DNA from: Antitrichia curtipendula
Taxonomy: Eukaryota > Streptophyta > Bryopsida > Hypnales > Leucodontaceae
Length of the DNA stretch: 64,000 nucleotides
NCBI GenBank assembly: GCA_951230915.1
Contig: OX579633.1
Location: 52,900,029 to 52,964,028 of the forward strand
Direction: 5' to 3'
Shown: positions 36,939-50,079 of the stretch, one piece after another
How positions within the stretch are numbered: the stretch's first letter is position 1
Layout of the letters: every line of letters starts with the position of its first letter
Made by a program: the position numbers and the translations under genes
The notes under the pieces: generated by a model
Databases searched by the model: none
Seen by the model: the letters and a program-made list of their open reading frames with translations, nothing else
What the model was told of the DNA's origin: nothing

Positions 36939-39900
36939 GGTAGGACAATCATCCAATTCCAAGCATGTTTCCAAAAGAAAGTCGTAGAAAAAAATAGAGA
37001 AAAAGTAGATATTTGTTGCACTCTTTTCAAGGTGTGAAAATTGAAAAAAGGGTATGATTTCAAAAAATCTACCAATTCAACTTTGACCTCTTATAACTTT
37101 TGCATAATAATCAAATACTTTTTTTGAATTTCTCCAGTTTTATTGTAAAATTTTATTTTTGTGATTAAAGTAGAAACACCCAATAGCGTCCTTGTACCTA
37201 ATCGTTGTTCCTAGATGGACATTAAACCGTCCCTAGACTTCCATTGAATGGTCTTTGACACATGTCATAAATTTTTCTCCTCTCTTCACTGTCATCGAAT
37301 AAGTGCTCAATTTGTCAGAATTTAGATTTAGGTCCACCTACAGGATGGTTCCAATGGTTTAGGGGATTGTATCTTTGAAAATTCATAGAAAATACATGCC
37401 AAGAATGTCTAGCGTTTCTATATTCTATGTCAAATGATTCCCAGTTGTGCAATGTATGATGATGTCAAATGTTTCTTATTCGCTTTTGCCAAATTATGTC
37501 AAATGAATCCAAACCAACAAGTGTTAACATACAAACATACCCTTGGAATAATTTGCAATTTCACCACATATAAAACTTATGACCAAAACTAAAAAAACAA
37601 TTCACAATTCATGTAATCATATCAAACATAAGATTTAAAGTGGAATAAAGCAATTAGCAAGACACAAAGGATTTAAAAACATAAACCAAAACGTAGATAT
37701 ATGTATATATATAAATTTACACGTAATAACCCAAGGATCTAGAACCACAAGCATATAAAATAATATTTAAAAATCAACTATATATATTTATATGTATATT
37801 ATAATCATGGTGAATAGCCCTATAGACACGCTTGAAGCCCAAACCTGTGGAACAAACCCTCAAGACCATGCAAATAAACTTAAAATCTGAAAACAGTCCC
37901 TGAAAACGCTGAAATTTACAAATTAATGATCAGAAGACCTATATCCGTGGATTGCAGCCCCTATGGCCGTGGAGATTGGGACGCTATGACTGTGCGATGG
38001 AGCCCCCAAGACCATGTGAACCCTGATTTCAGCGCAGCGAGCTTTACACAAACTGCTGCGATGCTTCTCGATCAACAAAAAAAATTCAATTCGGGTGCAA
38101 TTTCTGCAATTTCTTGAGGATTTGCTTGCGCAACTGATCTATGAGTGCATCAGAAGCCCACAACAATCGAATTCACCCAAAATTTTGTAATTTGATTCTT
38201 TTGCAATGAGATTGGATCAAGCGCAGCTTTTTATCTAAAATTTCACAATTTTTGCATCCAAATCGGCTCTGGTTTGTGGAATTCTGCGATTATGAGTGGT
38301 GGGGTTTCTCAATCAATCGACTACAATCATTGAGAATTCCCGACAATCGAAGAAGAAGAAAAAAGAAATTTTGATCCGTCGCTTCTATCGCATGAGCTGC
38401 GCTGTTCACACTCCAGATTGCCAAGTTTCTCGAAATGCTCGTTGTGTTTTGTCGCCGTCTTGTTGCTTTGATTGTGGATTTCAACCTTGTGAATCCACAC
38501 CAAATACTGATCATTGAAAACAACAACAACGAAGAATTACTCACCAGGACAAGATTCGCCGACGAATTGATCAAATTTTGATTTTTGACTTGTTTCCCCT
38601 CCAACAGACCAGTCTTTCTCCTTCGTACAATTCCACCGCAACCCACTCCCGAAGTGCTCTGAATTTCAACACTTGCTGCTCAAACCTTCTACCGATCGGA
38701 CCTCTTCCTGAACGACAACGTCAATGTACCCCAAATCTCCCAAGTTTCACTCTCCAGCCTTCTATAAGACAAGCAATCCACAATGGCCACGCTCTACCAA
38801 TCTCTCAAGATGAATTTCAAAAAAATCACTTACAATCTCAATTTCCAACAATCGACTACAGACTCTTTAGACGCAATCACAATAGGTTATGAAAACACAA
38901 AATCCCAGAAAATACATACAAGAATATAATACTCAAAGATAAGCAATCCCTAAAATGAGGACGACAATCAATTAATAATTCAAATACAATACTACTACTA
39001 TATATATAATTGGGACTTACACAATGTCGATGATTGTGTAGTTTTTTTAGGTTTTAATAGTTTTCTAAAAAAACAACCCCGTGTGATTATGAAGAGATGT
39101 GGCCTAAGTCACACCTCATTCATCCAAGTTTTCATTTTCATTTTCATTCATTCTTGTGCATGAACCTATTTATACTACAAAATGCATTTTAACTTTTATA
39201 TTTTACTTTACTTCTATTTTTTCCTACGAAAGGGCCCCTAGTAGCTAGTTTTATTCTAAATTTATTATTTTTTTCTAAATTTTCTTCTACAAAATCCAAC
39301 TAATGAAATAAAAATAATGAAGTTTAGTTTTTATTCCAACTTGAAAATTTCTAAAATTTCTAAAATAGCATATTTTATTGCAATTTGAACTTTGGATGAA
39401 TAATAGTGGTCTATTAATTTTTTACTTGTAGAATGACATGATAAAAAAATTTATTCCACAATGCTTTACACTATCATGTTCATCCATAGAGAAATTTTCG
39501 AATTTTTTGAGCTAATTTGGATTGATATGAATTTTTTGTCACTTTTTCCTTTATAAAACCATAGTAATTTCAACTTTTCATAAAAATCTGAAAATTTTCG
39601 AACTTATAGATGACATCATTAAGAGGAAATTGAATTCATCAAAGGACTTTGAATAATCTTATTAATTTTAGTACTAATTGAAGTGAGTACATGACGTTGT
39701 CCACATCCTCATTAGTACCATTATGTAGGACCACTATAAGTTGATAGTGGCTATTTAGTGTGTGAAAATTTGTGGGAGGCATGTGCTAGCCATCCTCCAT
39801 AACTAAGCCAAGAATTTGAGTAGATGGATTGGGTAATGAAGATGAGATTGTGGAGATGGATTAGGTAATCATGAAAAATATTTGAGCCTATCATGCAAAT

Positions 39901-42395
39901 GTTGGCCCAATTAGTGAGTTGAGAAGGCTCTTTCCCACCCAAATTTTTGCATTATGAAGTAGCCCCTTCTTGAATTCAATTTTTTCCTAACGGTGATTTC
40001 ATCTCTTAAAAATAAAAATAAAAATAAAAATTTCAAGAATAAATAGTCACAACATGGTACCATATATAGCATAAGGATTTTGCAATTCTTTTTCTATGGT
40101 GCTGGGCCCTTTTTTCAATGTTATATTTCCTATATAGGTTTGTAGCAAAACCACAATATTTATTAAAATCTTGTGATATTTAGCTACAAATAGAATAGTA
40201 AGATTAATCATTACATAAGCCCAATCAAGTATTTTTTGGTCAATGCCTAATTTTCGGTAATTTTTTAATTTGAAAAAACAAACATTCTTCAACTTTCCAA
40301 TTTTTTTTACACATACTCAATCTACACTTCTTTATTTTGGTAAATTCCAAATTAAGAAGGCTATGGTCAATACCGTTTTTTAAAACAAAACATGACAAAC
40401 TATTAAATGTTTGTCTAATATTAAGAAATTTATTTGTACTCTCTTAGAAAAATATTGATGTTTTCAAGGTCAAGTTGCAATTTTAAGCAATTTAAACATT
40501 TAAAATGCTAAAAATAAAAATTGCGCTTTAGATGAAGTTTTAAAATTAAATGCTTCAAAATGAATTTAAAATAGATTCATACATTTTTTTCAAATTTGAC
40601 CTCAAAGATAGATAATAGATCATGTTGTTTAGCTTCTCAAGGTCTTTATATTCAAAACCTACGTGCACTCTAATTCAAGCCAACATAAAACACAAGAATT
40701 GTCAGGGACCATTAAATTTCTATTTTAGGCATTTATTGATGCATTTATAGTGATTTCAAATTTGGTGTAAAGATGTGGAAACAAAGTGTCTATATGAAGT
40801 GTCTATAATACACATAATAGGAATAAGATTTTATTTGATTTTGACTCAATAAGTCATAAGTTTGTCACATCTATCCTACAATTCCATAATAAAAATACAA
40901 GACAATATCTTATAATCTATTTTGAGATTATATAACTCCAAATTTGGATTCTTTGATTGAAATTACTCTAAAGTGATTTATATGAGGAGTTGCACTTGAT
41001 CATTTGACCACCTTCATAAAGGTGATAAATGTACATTCATAATTCCACATTTTCAACTTTTTGACAATATTGACAGTTATAATTTAATTTTTTTTGGATT
41101 TGTTGGATCAATTATGTGCATCATGCTTTCTAGTCTTTGGATAAAGAAATTGAACCTTAAAACGCATTATACTTTTGTGAAATATAAATTGAACGCATTG
41201 TCCAATTCAACAAATATTTTAAATGCAAGGGCATTAAGATGTAACAATAGTCCATATTGCAACCTATATTCTCTTTACAATGGCTAATGCTATCCCATAT
41301 TCTCAATTCCCAAAAAAATATTCAAATATTGTGAGAATCAAAATCATTTGCATGATTGTCAAATTGTTGATGTTTTAAATTCTATAAATGTCAATTTCCT
41401 CAAATTTCTGTGTACAACAATTTGAAATGATGTATACCAACATGCGAAGGTACAAATTTTTTTTTGGATTTCTAAAAAATAATTAACAAATGATAAAGTA
41501 ATTCCAAATCATATTGAACAAAACTGAATTTTAGACATGGCTAACTTTGAAACTGATTTTTATTCAAATCACAACTAATTTTTTCTTCAAACTTCCATAG
41601 CACACTACAATTTTTGTATATCTACTTTGGGACTTTGTCCATTGATGCTTATGGTATAATTGTTTGAATGAATTTTTTTCTAATATGAACTCAGTTTTGT
41701 TTGTCATTGTAAATGGTTACATTTTTTTATAATTTATTCCAAAAATATCTAAAAGTTTATGAGAAATAATATTCAAATATTTTATACACTTTTCAAATTT
41801 TTTTGAAGATTTTTGAAGTAAATTATAGAAAATGTAACTGTTTTGATTATATTTTAGCCAATAATATTTCTTTTCAACAAAAATTTAAAATTTGTGAAAT
41901 TATACCAAAAATTCCTAAAAAAAAAATCTCATTCCTCTTATTAAAGGATCTTGAGAAAAAAATTCTGGTATTAAAAAAAAAATTTCACTCATGAATTTGA
42001 TTAATTTTTTTTTAAATAAAAAACTATTTTAAATACTTTAAAATTTTATTTTATGCATAGTGATCTACTTCTACCACAGCATGTCCAATTTTATTTGAAA
42101 ATCTCTAATTCTTGAGTTATATATGGCAATTTTGGTAAGTATCCTAAACATTTTGAAAGTCATTGTACATGTACATGAAAATAATAATAGGGCTAAAATT
42201 AAAGTGATTACATCTAAAATGGACTACCCCTCAAAACCGACCCTATTTTTTAATGGAAATTGAATAGGGAGGATACTCAAAATGGTGCGCATGCCAAGGA
42301 CTTTAAGTGTAAGGTGGAGTTGGGGACCATTTTGAATAATGTACAATTCTATTTATAATTTTGTGAAGGTGGCAACCTTACAAGTGGTTGATTTT
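36939..42395. other. Mostly AT-rich intergenic stretch
   Basis: No gene is supportable. 37800-38900 is less AT-rich (ATGGCCGTGGAG-like pieces and ORFs at 37926-38117 and 38578-38892), but no domain is seen and frames are short. It may be a fragment of a repeat whose coding part is elsewhere. 39000-42395 is AT-rich with homopolymers. Confidence 0.4.
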
Positions 42396-42961
42396 GGGGT
42401 ACACTTTTTGTTGTTTTAACTTCTTTTCTATGACATGTTTTCATACTATTAGTACCATTTCTTCATGTCCATCAAATGGATTTTGGCATCACCTACATGG
42501 CACTTCTAGCACACTACACCTTGCATCTTTAAAAATTTGTAACTAATGTGTCCAAAAATCATGGAACCACTTGCAATTTGATTCATAATCCTTCACCAAT
42601 GTGCAAAAATTGTTGTTCATTTTCTAGAGCATATTGATTATGCCACAAAGCTTATTCATGCAATTTTAGGTGTAGTTACTTTATTTGGCAAAATGGCGCA
42701 AGATATTGAGTTTGTTGCTATAGGTCTGTTCTTTAAGGGATAAAGAGAAGCGGTGAGCATAAATTACTAAACTTCATAAGAGAAAACATTGGCATAGAAT
42801 TTCCTCTACACAATAGAGTTATTCGTAAAGTCCCCAACAATTTGGAGGGGACTTTTTCCGACAAATTTCCTCCGGCGGATGACTCCACAGGCAAAGAAAT
42901 GGTACTAATAGTATGAAAACATGTCATAGAAAAGAAGTTAAAACAACAAAAAGTGTACCCC
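42396..42961. repeat. Perfect 68-bp inverted duplication
   Basis: 42396-42463 (starts GGGGTACACTTTTTGTTG, ends TACCATTTCTT) and 42894-42961 are exact reverse complements over 68 bases, 430 bases apart. Identity stops sharply at both ends. The right copy lies inside the MITE at 42816-43131 and the left copy outside it. Confidence 0.9.
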
Positions 42962-43131
42962 GCAGGCGACCACTAAACCACAGGCAAAGTCCGGACCAAA
43001 CTTCTTTTTGGTCAATTTGGGTGCTTAAGAAAGTTTGATACCCACTTTTGTATTGACTTTTTGCCCAAAACCTGCTTTTTCACAAAACTGCGGGATTTAA
43101 ACCCCAGTTTTGGGTACTTTATGAATAACTC
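42816..43131. mobile_element. TA-flanked MITE (316 bp)
   Basis: Ends GAGTTATTCGTAAAGTCCCC (left) and complement GAGTTATTCATAAAGTACCC (right), with TA on both sides (42814-42815 and 43132-43133), as in Tc1/mariner-type insertions. It carries the right arm of the 68-bp inverted duplication. No coding capacity. Confidence 0.75.
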
Positions 43132-43176
43132 TAATGAAGCAAAAGCTTGCTATTTCTAAATGAGTAGCAGTGGTAC

Positions 43177-46100
43177 TGTACAGTCCCCTCCCAAAAGTTT
43201 TCGTGATGGCAATTTCGACCATTCTCAATGAGAACTTTTTTTTTGGGCAAAATTTCGCCAGACTGTCAGAAATCTGACCTATCTGGTTTCATCCCTCTCA
43301 AAACTGGCCTCTCCAGTGAAGCCAGTAAGGGGGACACAAGTCCCCCCCCCAAATCCTGATTCTCATTTATTTGCAAAATGTACAATACAGTTGGAATTTT
43401 TTGGTTTGCATGATCAGCACTTGTATCTTACACAATTCCCCTCAAGCATACCAAATTTTTCAGTTTAAAAAAAACAAAACTCCATTTTTGGTGATTTTTT
43501 TAAATTATTTTTCATGATTTTACATGATAATTCATTGAAAAACATTGGTAATGAAATTTTTCTAAATTCAATTGCAGAGATATGTATAAAAGAGCCATAC
43601 ACACATCTTTCCTTTACTAAGAATTTCCAAAAAAGTTTCAAAATTTCCTCTATAGAGATTTTGATAATGTCGTGACAATGTTGTAATTTTGGAAAATAGA
43701 TATTTCTTTATTCTAATTAGATTTTTCTATTTTCCCTTCACATTCTCACTAATTTTGTACATTTGAGCATGATGGTACAATTACTTTGCCAAAAATCTAA
43801 TTAGAATAAAGAGATATATATTTTCCAAAATTACAACATTGTCACGACATTATTGAAATCTCTATAGAGGAAATTGTAGAACTTTTTTGGAAATGCTTGT
43901 TGAAGAAAAGATGTGCATATGGATGTTTTGTACATATCTCCGCAATTGATTTTAGAAAATTCATTACCAATGTTTTTCAATGAATTATCATGTAAAACCA
44001 TGAAAAATAATTAAAAAAATTCACCAAAAATGGAGTTGGGGTTTTTTGAAATTGAAAATTTGGTATGCTTGAGGGGGATTGCATAAGATACAAGTGTTGA
44101 TTGTGCAAACCAAAAAATTCCAACTGTATTGTACATTTTGCAAAGAAATGAGAATGGTTGAAATTGCCATCACGAAAACTTTTGGGAGGGGATTGTACAA
44201 TTAGGTCCAATTCATTTACAAACTACCAATTTGAGGCATTCAATTTTTTTGGTACAATGTGTAGTATAATTGTTATATTTTGGTAAGCATAATTATCATT
44301 GCATCCTCATGCAATCCCTGCCAAATTTCAGTTTCAAAAAAGAAAATTTTCATTTTTTGAAGTCAACTTTCATGGTTTTATATAGTATTTTATTAAATAC
44401 AATTGGTGATGAATTTTTTTAAAGTTCGATTGTGGATATATGTATGGAACATCCATACGCACATCTATACCTTTGCAAGCATCTCTAAAAAGTTTTAAAA
44501 TTCCTTCTATAGAGATTTCAATGTTGAGGTGACAATGCCCAAATGTTGTAAAAATAGATATCTCTTTATTATAATTAGGTTTTCTATTTTTTCCTCGTGT
44601 GATAACTAATTTTGTACATTTGAACATGATGGTACAACTATTTTGACAAAATCTAGTTAAAATGTAGAGGTATCTATTTCACAAAGTTTGGTCATAATTA
44701 TGATGCCTCATATTGAGCCCTTATTAGGAGCTTATATTTTTGTTACTTAATAGGGTATTTTTTAATATGAAAAATGTGCATATGGATGTTTCCTACATAT
44801 CTACGCAATCAAATTTAAAAAAATTCATTACCAATTGTTTTCAATAAAATATTATGTAAAATCATGATAGTTGACTTCAAAAATTCACAAAAAATGAAAA
44901 TTTTCTTTTTTGAAACTGAAATTTGGTATGCTTCACTGGGATTGCATAAGAATTGGATTTTAATTATTCAAGACAAAAAAATCCATTTTTTTTCCTATAG
45001 TATGCAATAAAAATTGGAATGGGTCACATTGGCAATTCATAAATGAATTAGACCTAACCATACAGTGGCCTACCAAAAAGATAAGTGATGGTAGTTTGGA
45101 CGATCAATTTTCTTTGCATAATGTAAAACAAAGTTGAAATTTTTAGTTTTGCACAATCAACAATTATATCTTACGCAATTCCAATTAAGCATATCAAATT
45201 TTAGTTTCAAAAAAACTAGAACTCCAATTTTGATGAATTTTTTCATTTAATTTTCATGGTTTTACACGATAATTCACTGAAAAATATTGGTGATGAATAT
45301 TTTAAATTTGATTGCGGATATATGTAGGAAACATACATACCTACATTTTTGCTTCAACAAGCATCTCCCAAAAAGTTTCAATATTTTTTTAATAGAGATT
45401 TTAATGTTGAGGTGACAATGCCCTAATTTTGGAAAATAAATATTTATTTATTGTAATTAGATTTTGGCAAAGTAAATGCACCATCACATTCAAATGTACG
45501 AAATCAATTACAATGTGAAGGACTAGTAGAAAAATCTAAATACAATAAGAGATATCTATTTTTCAAATTTAGGGCATTCTTATGCCAACATTGAAATCTC
45601 CTTAGAAGGAATTGTGAAACTTTTTTGGAGATGCTTACTGAAGAAAAAATGTGCGTATGGATGTTTCATGTATATTTTTGCAATCGAATTAAAAAAATTT
45701 GTCACCAATATTTTTCAATGAATTATCATGTAAAACCATGAAAATTAAATGAAAAAATTCACCAAAAATGGAGTTTTGGGTTTTTTGAAACCAAAATTTT
45801 AATGTGCTTGATTGGGATTGCATAAGATATGAATGTTGATTGTGCAAAACAAAAAAGATCAAAGTGCATTCTACATTGTGCATAGGAAAAAGATTGATCC
45901 TAATTGCAATCACGGAAACTTTTGGTAGGAGATTGTAGAGTACCAGACAACTTTCAATTGTCCACCCTATACTTTCAATTGTCTACCCTATTCTGCCATT
46001 TGAAAGAATTTTGCACAATATATAATATGATTGACATTTTTTGTCTCGCATAATCAACATTCAATTCTTAAGCAATTCCAATCATGCATACCAATTTTGG

Positions 46101-46825
46101 GTTTCAAAAAAGTAAAATTTTATTTTTGGTGAATTATTTAATTTAAAATTCAAAGTTTTACATGATAATTGATTGACAACCATTGGTGATGAATTTTTTA
46201 AATTTGATTGCAATGATATGTTCAAAACATCCATACGCACATCTTTCTTTCAATAAGCATCTCCAAAAAATCTTAGAATTCCCTCACTAAGGTTTCAAAA
46301 GTTGGAGTGACAATGTCCAAATTTTGAAAATAGATATTTTTTTTTTGTAATTAGATTTTGCTATTTGACCTTTATATTTATACTAATTTTGTACATTTGA
46401 CCATGAAGGTACATTTGCTTTGCCAAAATGTATTTACAGTGAAGAAATATCTATTTTTCAAAATTTGGACATTATCACCCCCAACTTTTGAAACCTTTGT
46501 GAGGAAATTCTGAAACTTTTTGGAGATATTTATTGAATGAAAGATGTGCATATGGATGTTTCTTACATATTGCCGCAATCAAATTAAAAAAAATCCATCA
46601 TCAAATGCTTTTCAATGAATGATTGTGTAAAATCATTAAAATTTAATGAAACAATTCACCAAAAATAGAGTTTTGGTTTTCTGGAAGCCAAATTTAGTAT
46701 ATTTGATTGGAATTGCGTAAGAATTGAATGATAATTATGCAAGACAAAAATGTCAATCATATAATATATTATACAAAATTCTTTTGAATGGCAGAATAGG
46801 ATGGATAATTGAGAGTTGCTTGGTA
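43177..46825. repeat. Tandem array of four large palindromic elements
   Basis: Four units lie end to end, each a palindrome of about 0.87-1.02 kb: 43177-44200, 44195-45064, 45062-45935 and 45941-46825. Each unit has its own outer inverted repeat (unit 1: TGTACAGTCCCCTCCCAAAAG-like ends; unit 2: ACAATTAGGTCC; unit 3: CTACCAAAA; unit 4: TACCAGACAACT). All share the same inner arms (ATGATAATTCATTGAAAAA, AAAATGGAGTTTT, GCATCTCCAAAAAAG). Units 1 and 2 share a TGTACA at their junction; similar GTAC-like sequence is at the outer edges. A dispersed relative lies at 16826-17727. No coding frame; ORFs inside are shadows. Confidence 0.85.
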
Positions 46826-46833
46826 TTGTACAA

Positions 46834-48038
46834 TAAAATCAATTATATGCAATTAAATCACAAGATCAAGAGGTAACTGATGCAGAGTCTGTACACACGG
46901 AAGCTATAAAATTTCAGTTCTCGCTTGTAAACTTATTCGGATCAAGCAGAAGACAAGACAAGATCTTTTAGGGTTAAAATTTCAATACATTTCATCACGC
47001 TGTGCTCCCTTGAAAACTTGATATAGTTTGCCCGAATGTGCTTCGCTCATAGATCACAAGTCAACAACTACATTAGTATCTAGAGAACATATCACTATAA
47101 AATAATGTCACAAAACTTTGTAACTCACTATCAACCTTGGTTCAAAACACTGCAGAATCAATCGGGAAAAGGTAGTTCATTAAAAAAGTATAATTACTAC
47201 AAGAACCCTACCCAAAGAAAGCGATCATACACTACAGCATTACAAAATTAAACCGTAAAGGCTTAAATTCCGATACCAGAACACTCTTCTAAATCCATTG
47301 CTCAAGGTCTTATCTATAACAAGACAGCTGACAAATTTCCTGTACCAACATCAAACTGCTTCTCAACATACCACACCTTTCCTTGATCTAATACATTTAC
47401 CAACAGTGAAGCTTGCAACTCTGAATAAACCTCTCGTGTCATAATAATCACGACATATCGTAATCCTCTGAAAATCAAAATTGATTCAACATTCTGTAGA
47501 ATCGATTGGAAAAGTGGTTACCTTAAAGCAGCATTCTACAAGAACAGTATCTAAAGGAAGGATCATCCTCAACCACAAAGAAAGGGATCATATGTTACAC
47601 CTTTCACCATAATCCAGGGACAGGCTCAGTTTCAAACCTACATGTGTTAATACTGTACAGGAATCGTACATCTCACATAATGAGAGCGCAATAAGGTCCA
47701 GGGATGCTCTTACTCAGGATTAGGGTTTCAGCAGCACCAGTTGAAGATCTCATCCAAAATTCGCACTTCGCATCTCAATCTGTTCCAGCTGGTCATTAGA
47801 ACCTGATTCGAAAGACGCAGCCAGTTTGAGATCCTAAGAAATGCCAATTCCGCATGCATTTCACAGCAGCAAGCATCGTTTCCAGAGGCTTCTGTATACT
47901 GGAATCGGATTAAAAGACGGGTTGGCGTGAAGTCCGTGCCATGTCTTGCGTACTATACCGTTGCAGACAATCTCTCACCAGCGTTTGAAGCAAACGCAGG
48001 AGCATGTTCCCAACCTCGCCAGGAGTAGGAATCGAGTG
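46834..48038. other. Moderately GC stretch, no gene called
   Basis: Less AT-rich than the array before it. On the minus strand it lies downstream of the small ORF at 48296-48039 and may hold its 3' UTR or further exons. Frames after the ORF stop are short. Nothing else is recognised. Confidence 0.35.
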
Positions 48039-48296
48039 TCAAATCGAGTAAGGAATTCTCTTCACTTCACCGAAGCTCCTCGGAATCGATTTCTTCACCT
48101 GACGAAAGCTCGGAAGCGAATTCCACAGCTGGATAGCCAATGAGATCGGCAACAGAAACGGCGCCAACATCACCATCACCCCGTTCACAAAGATCGTCCT
48201 CACCAAGTCCACCAGGTTCACCCACACCTCCTGAAACTGCTGCCGGTTCCTGCGCGATAGTCCACGATGCCTCATGGCCAAAGAATCACAATCCAA
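48039..48296 (-). CDS. Small protein with one membrane segment, 85 aa
   Basis: Starts MDCDSLAMRHRGLSRRNRQQ, has a basic N-terminus, then a hydrophobic stretch (residues about 37-55, IFVNGVMVMLAPFLLPISLA), and a basic tail ending KRIPYSI. An inner Met at residue 8 (48273-48275) is an alternative start. The upstream minus strand carries CTCTAGGGTTT about 45 bases before the ATG, a telo-box-like 5'-leader motif that favours a real gene. The protein is not recognised; a tail- or signal-anchored membrane protein, perhaps organellar, fits the shape. Its short length leaves doubt. Confidence 0.45.
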   Translation of the reverse strand: MDCDSLAMRHRGLSRRNRQQFQEVWVNLVDLVRTIFVNGVMVMLAPFLLPISLAIQLWNSLPSFRQVKKSIPRSFGEVKRIPYSI

Positions 48297-48869
48297 AAAC
48301 GGGAGGAAAGTAAATTGGCGGAAACTTTGGCGAATTCGTAAACCCTAGAGAGCAATGTGATCAACTCCTACGGGACCTCTTTTCTTAAATAAATGATTCA
48401 CCTATAAACGGAACTAGAATTTGTGATTCAAGAGTGTAAATTGTTCTAGTAACTATTCCACAAAATCATCTAGGATCTCTCCTGCGAGTTCCACTACGTG
48501 ATCAAGCCCCGAACCTTTGAATCGATTCTCTCTGTACCCCCAAGAGGGTTACAATGGACTGACCAGCTGGCTAAATTCAGAAAGAAACATTCAATTCCAA
48601 TGCTCTAATCAAAGCTTGGAAGCGTTGTGGGATTCTTTGAAACTACAAGAAACTGCTTTGCTCACAGGATTCTCTGCATCGGCGATGTTTTGGAAGACTG
48701 GAATGTGAACGGAGTTGCCGTAAAATCACTCGCTGGCCGCCATGTGGCGAGAGCATGGCTCTGCCACGTGGCAGAGGTGGGAGTGTGTGCGGATGAATCT
48801 CATCCTTGTGTGTGTGACACTTTTGTATTTTGTTTTGGCCTACGCTATTTACAGAATTACTAATAGTCC
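48297..48869 (-). promoter_or_regulatory. Upstream region of the small minus-strand ORF
   Basis: It contains a telo-box-like TAGGGTTT (minus strand) near 48340 and a G/C-richer patch with repeated GCCACGTGGC-like sequence at 48738-48775 (GCCATGTGGC, GCCACGTGGC), which includes a G-box (CACGTG). Promoter use is inferred. Confidence 0.35.
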
Positions 48870-48928
48870 CTCAGTCCCAAGATGATCTTCTTGGAAATAT
48901 GAGTCAAAAGTTATGACCTAATATATTA

Positions 48929-49728
48929 CTCCCTCCGTCCCGAAATAAATCCAGGGTTCCTAAATATACTTGTCCCAAATTAAATTCAATATTGGCTTTT
49001 CACAACTTGATGGACAACAATTGAAGCTAAGGTAAGTATACCCAAATCCACTCATTGACCTTTTGCCGTTCAAATGTACCCCTGTATCTCATGTTCAAGC
49101 AGAAATGTACCTCCTGAATACATACCTTATTTCTGAACCCTTAAAAAATAAGGCATGTACTTCACAGATACATTTATGTTGTAAAATGAGTGGAGCATGT
49201 TCATTTGAACGGCAAAAGGTCAACGAGTGGAATTGGGTATACTTACCTTAGTTCAAACACCTTGAAGCAAAAGAATCTGCAAATGTCATGCTCCAAAGAC
49301 TACACAGTAATTCAATTCCTACAAAGGGAATCAAAACACAACTTCTAACCAACCAAAGGTGAAGAATGCGTCCCAAAACTATACAAAATTGCTACTAATA
49401 AATCTCTTGTTGAGAATTTCCTTGAGTTGAATCACAATACATTGTCGAAATTGATTCCAAAGGACATCAGTGGACGTCATTGCATCAACGTTGCTTGGAG
49501 AATGATCAAAATTAATACCACTGGAGCAGTTCCCAAAAGGGGAATAATTTGTCACTTTTGCTCCTTGTTTTCAACATGTGCCACTTCACTGTTGACTTCC
49601 ATTCTTTCACGTCTAGTGGACTTTAGTAGAAGCTACAGTAACTATGCAATCCCTTGAAAATAGAAGCAACTCACTTGTTAATCTAGCCATTTCTAGAAAA
49701 CCCCTGATTTATTTTCGAACAGAGGTAG
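48929..49728. mobile_element. Stowaway-like (Tc1/mariner) MITE, 800 bp
   Basis: Left end CTCCCTCCGTCCCGAAATAA is the classic plant Stowaway terminus. The right end complement is CTACCTCTGTTCGAAAATAA. TA flanks both sides (48927-48928, 49729-49730). It contains a nested MITE at 49031-49247. No intact transposase; the ORF at 49427-49657 is not recognised. Confidence 0.85.
49031..49247. mobile_element. Nested MITE, 217 bp
   Basis: Long inverted repeats: GGTAAGTATACCCAAATCCA at 49031 faces its near-complement ending 49247, and CATTGACCTTTTGCCGTTCA faces TGAACGGCAAAAGGTCAACG. Arms are about 50 bp or more. It sits wholly inside the Stowaway-like element. Confidence 0.8.
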
Positions 49729-49999
49729 TACTTTTTTTCATATACGGACAATATGGAAAAATAAAAAGCAAATCACTTTTTTCAGAAACAAAAATTTTAA
49801 ATTGATTTTTTAGATTTATAGATATGTGAAAAGCTTTGAACCATTCCATTTTGATCAATAAGATGAAAATTATGAAGACTTTTGTTTGTGGGCAATTATG
49901 GATTCTCTATTCAAAAATAAACTTTGAAGTCCTTTATTTTTAATCAATTTTCAATATTTTTTGAAAAAAAACAAATCATAGGATGTAGATTATTTATTA

Positions 50000-50079
50000 C
50001 CTCCTCTGTCTCAAAATAATATTGGTGTTTCCTCTGTAAAATACAAAGAAACACCGATATTATTTTGAGGCAGACGAGT
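50000..50079. mobile_element. Minimal Stowaway-like hairpin, 80 bp
   Basis: CTCCTCTGTCTCAAAATAAT at 50001 and the complement of 50050-50079 pair almost perfectly, leaving a loop of about 10 bases. It is essentially two Stowaway ends back to back, inserted in copy D. Confidence 0.75.

Noticed and set aside
43977..46578. Several ORFs inside the palindromic array
   Set aside because: They repeat between units only because the DNA repeats; no domain, and the mirrored arms give unrelated frames.
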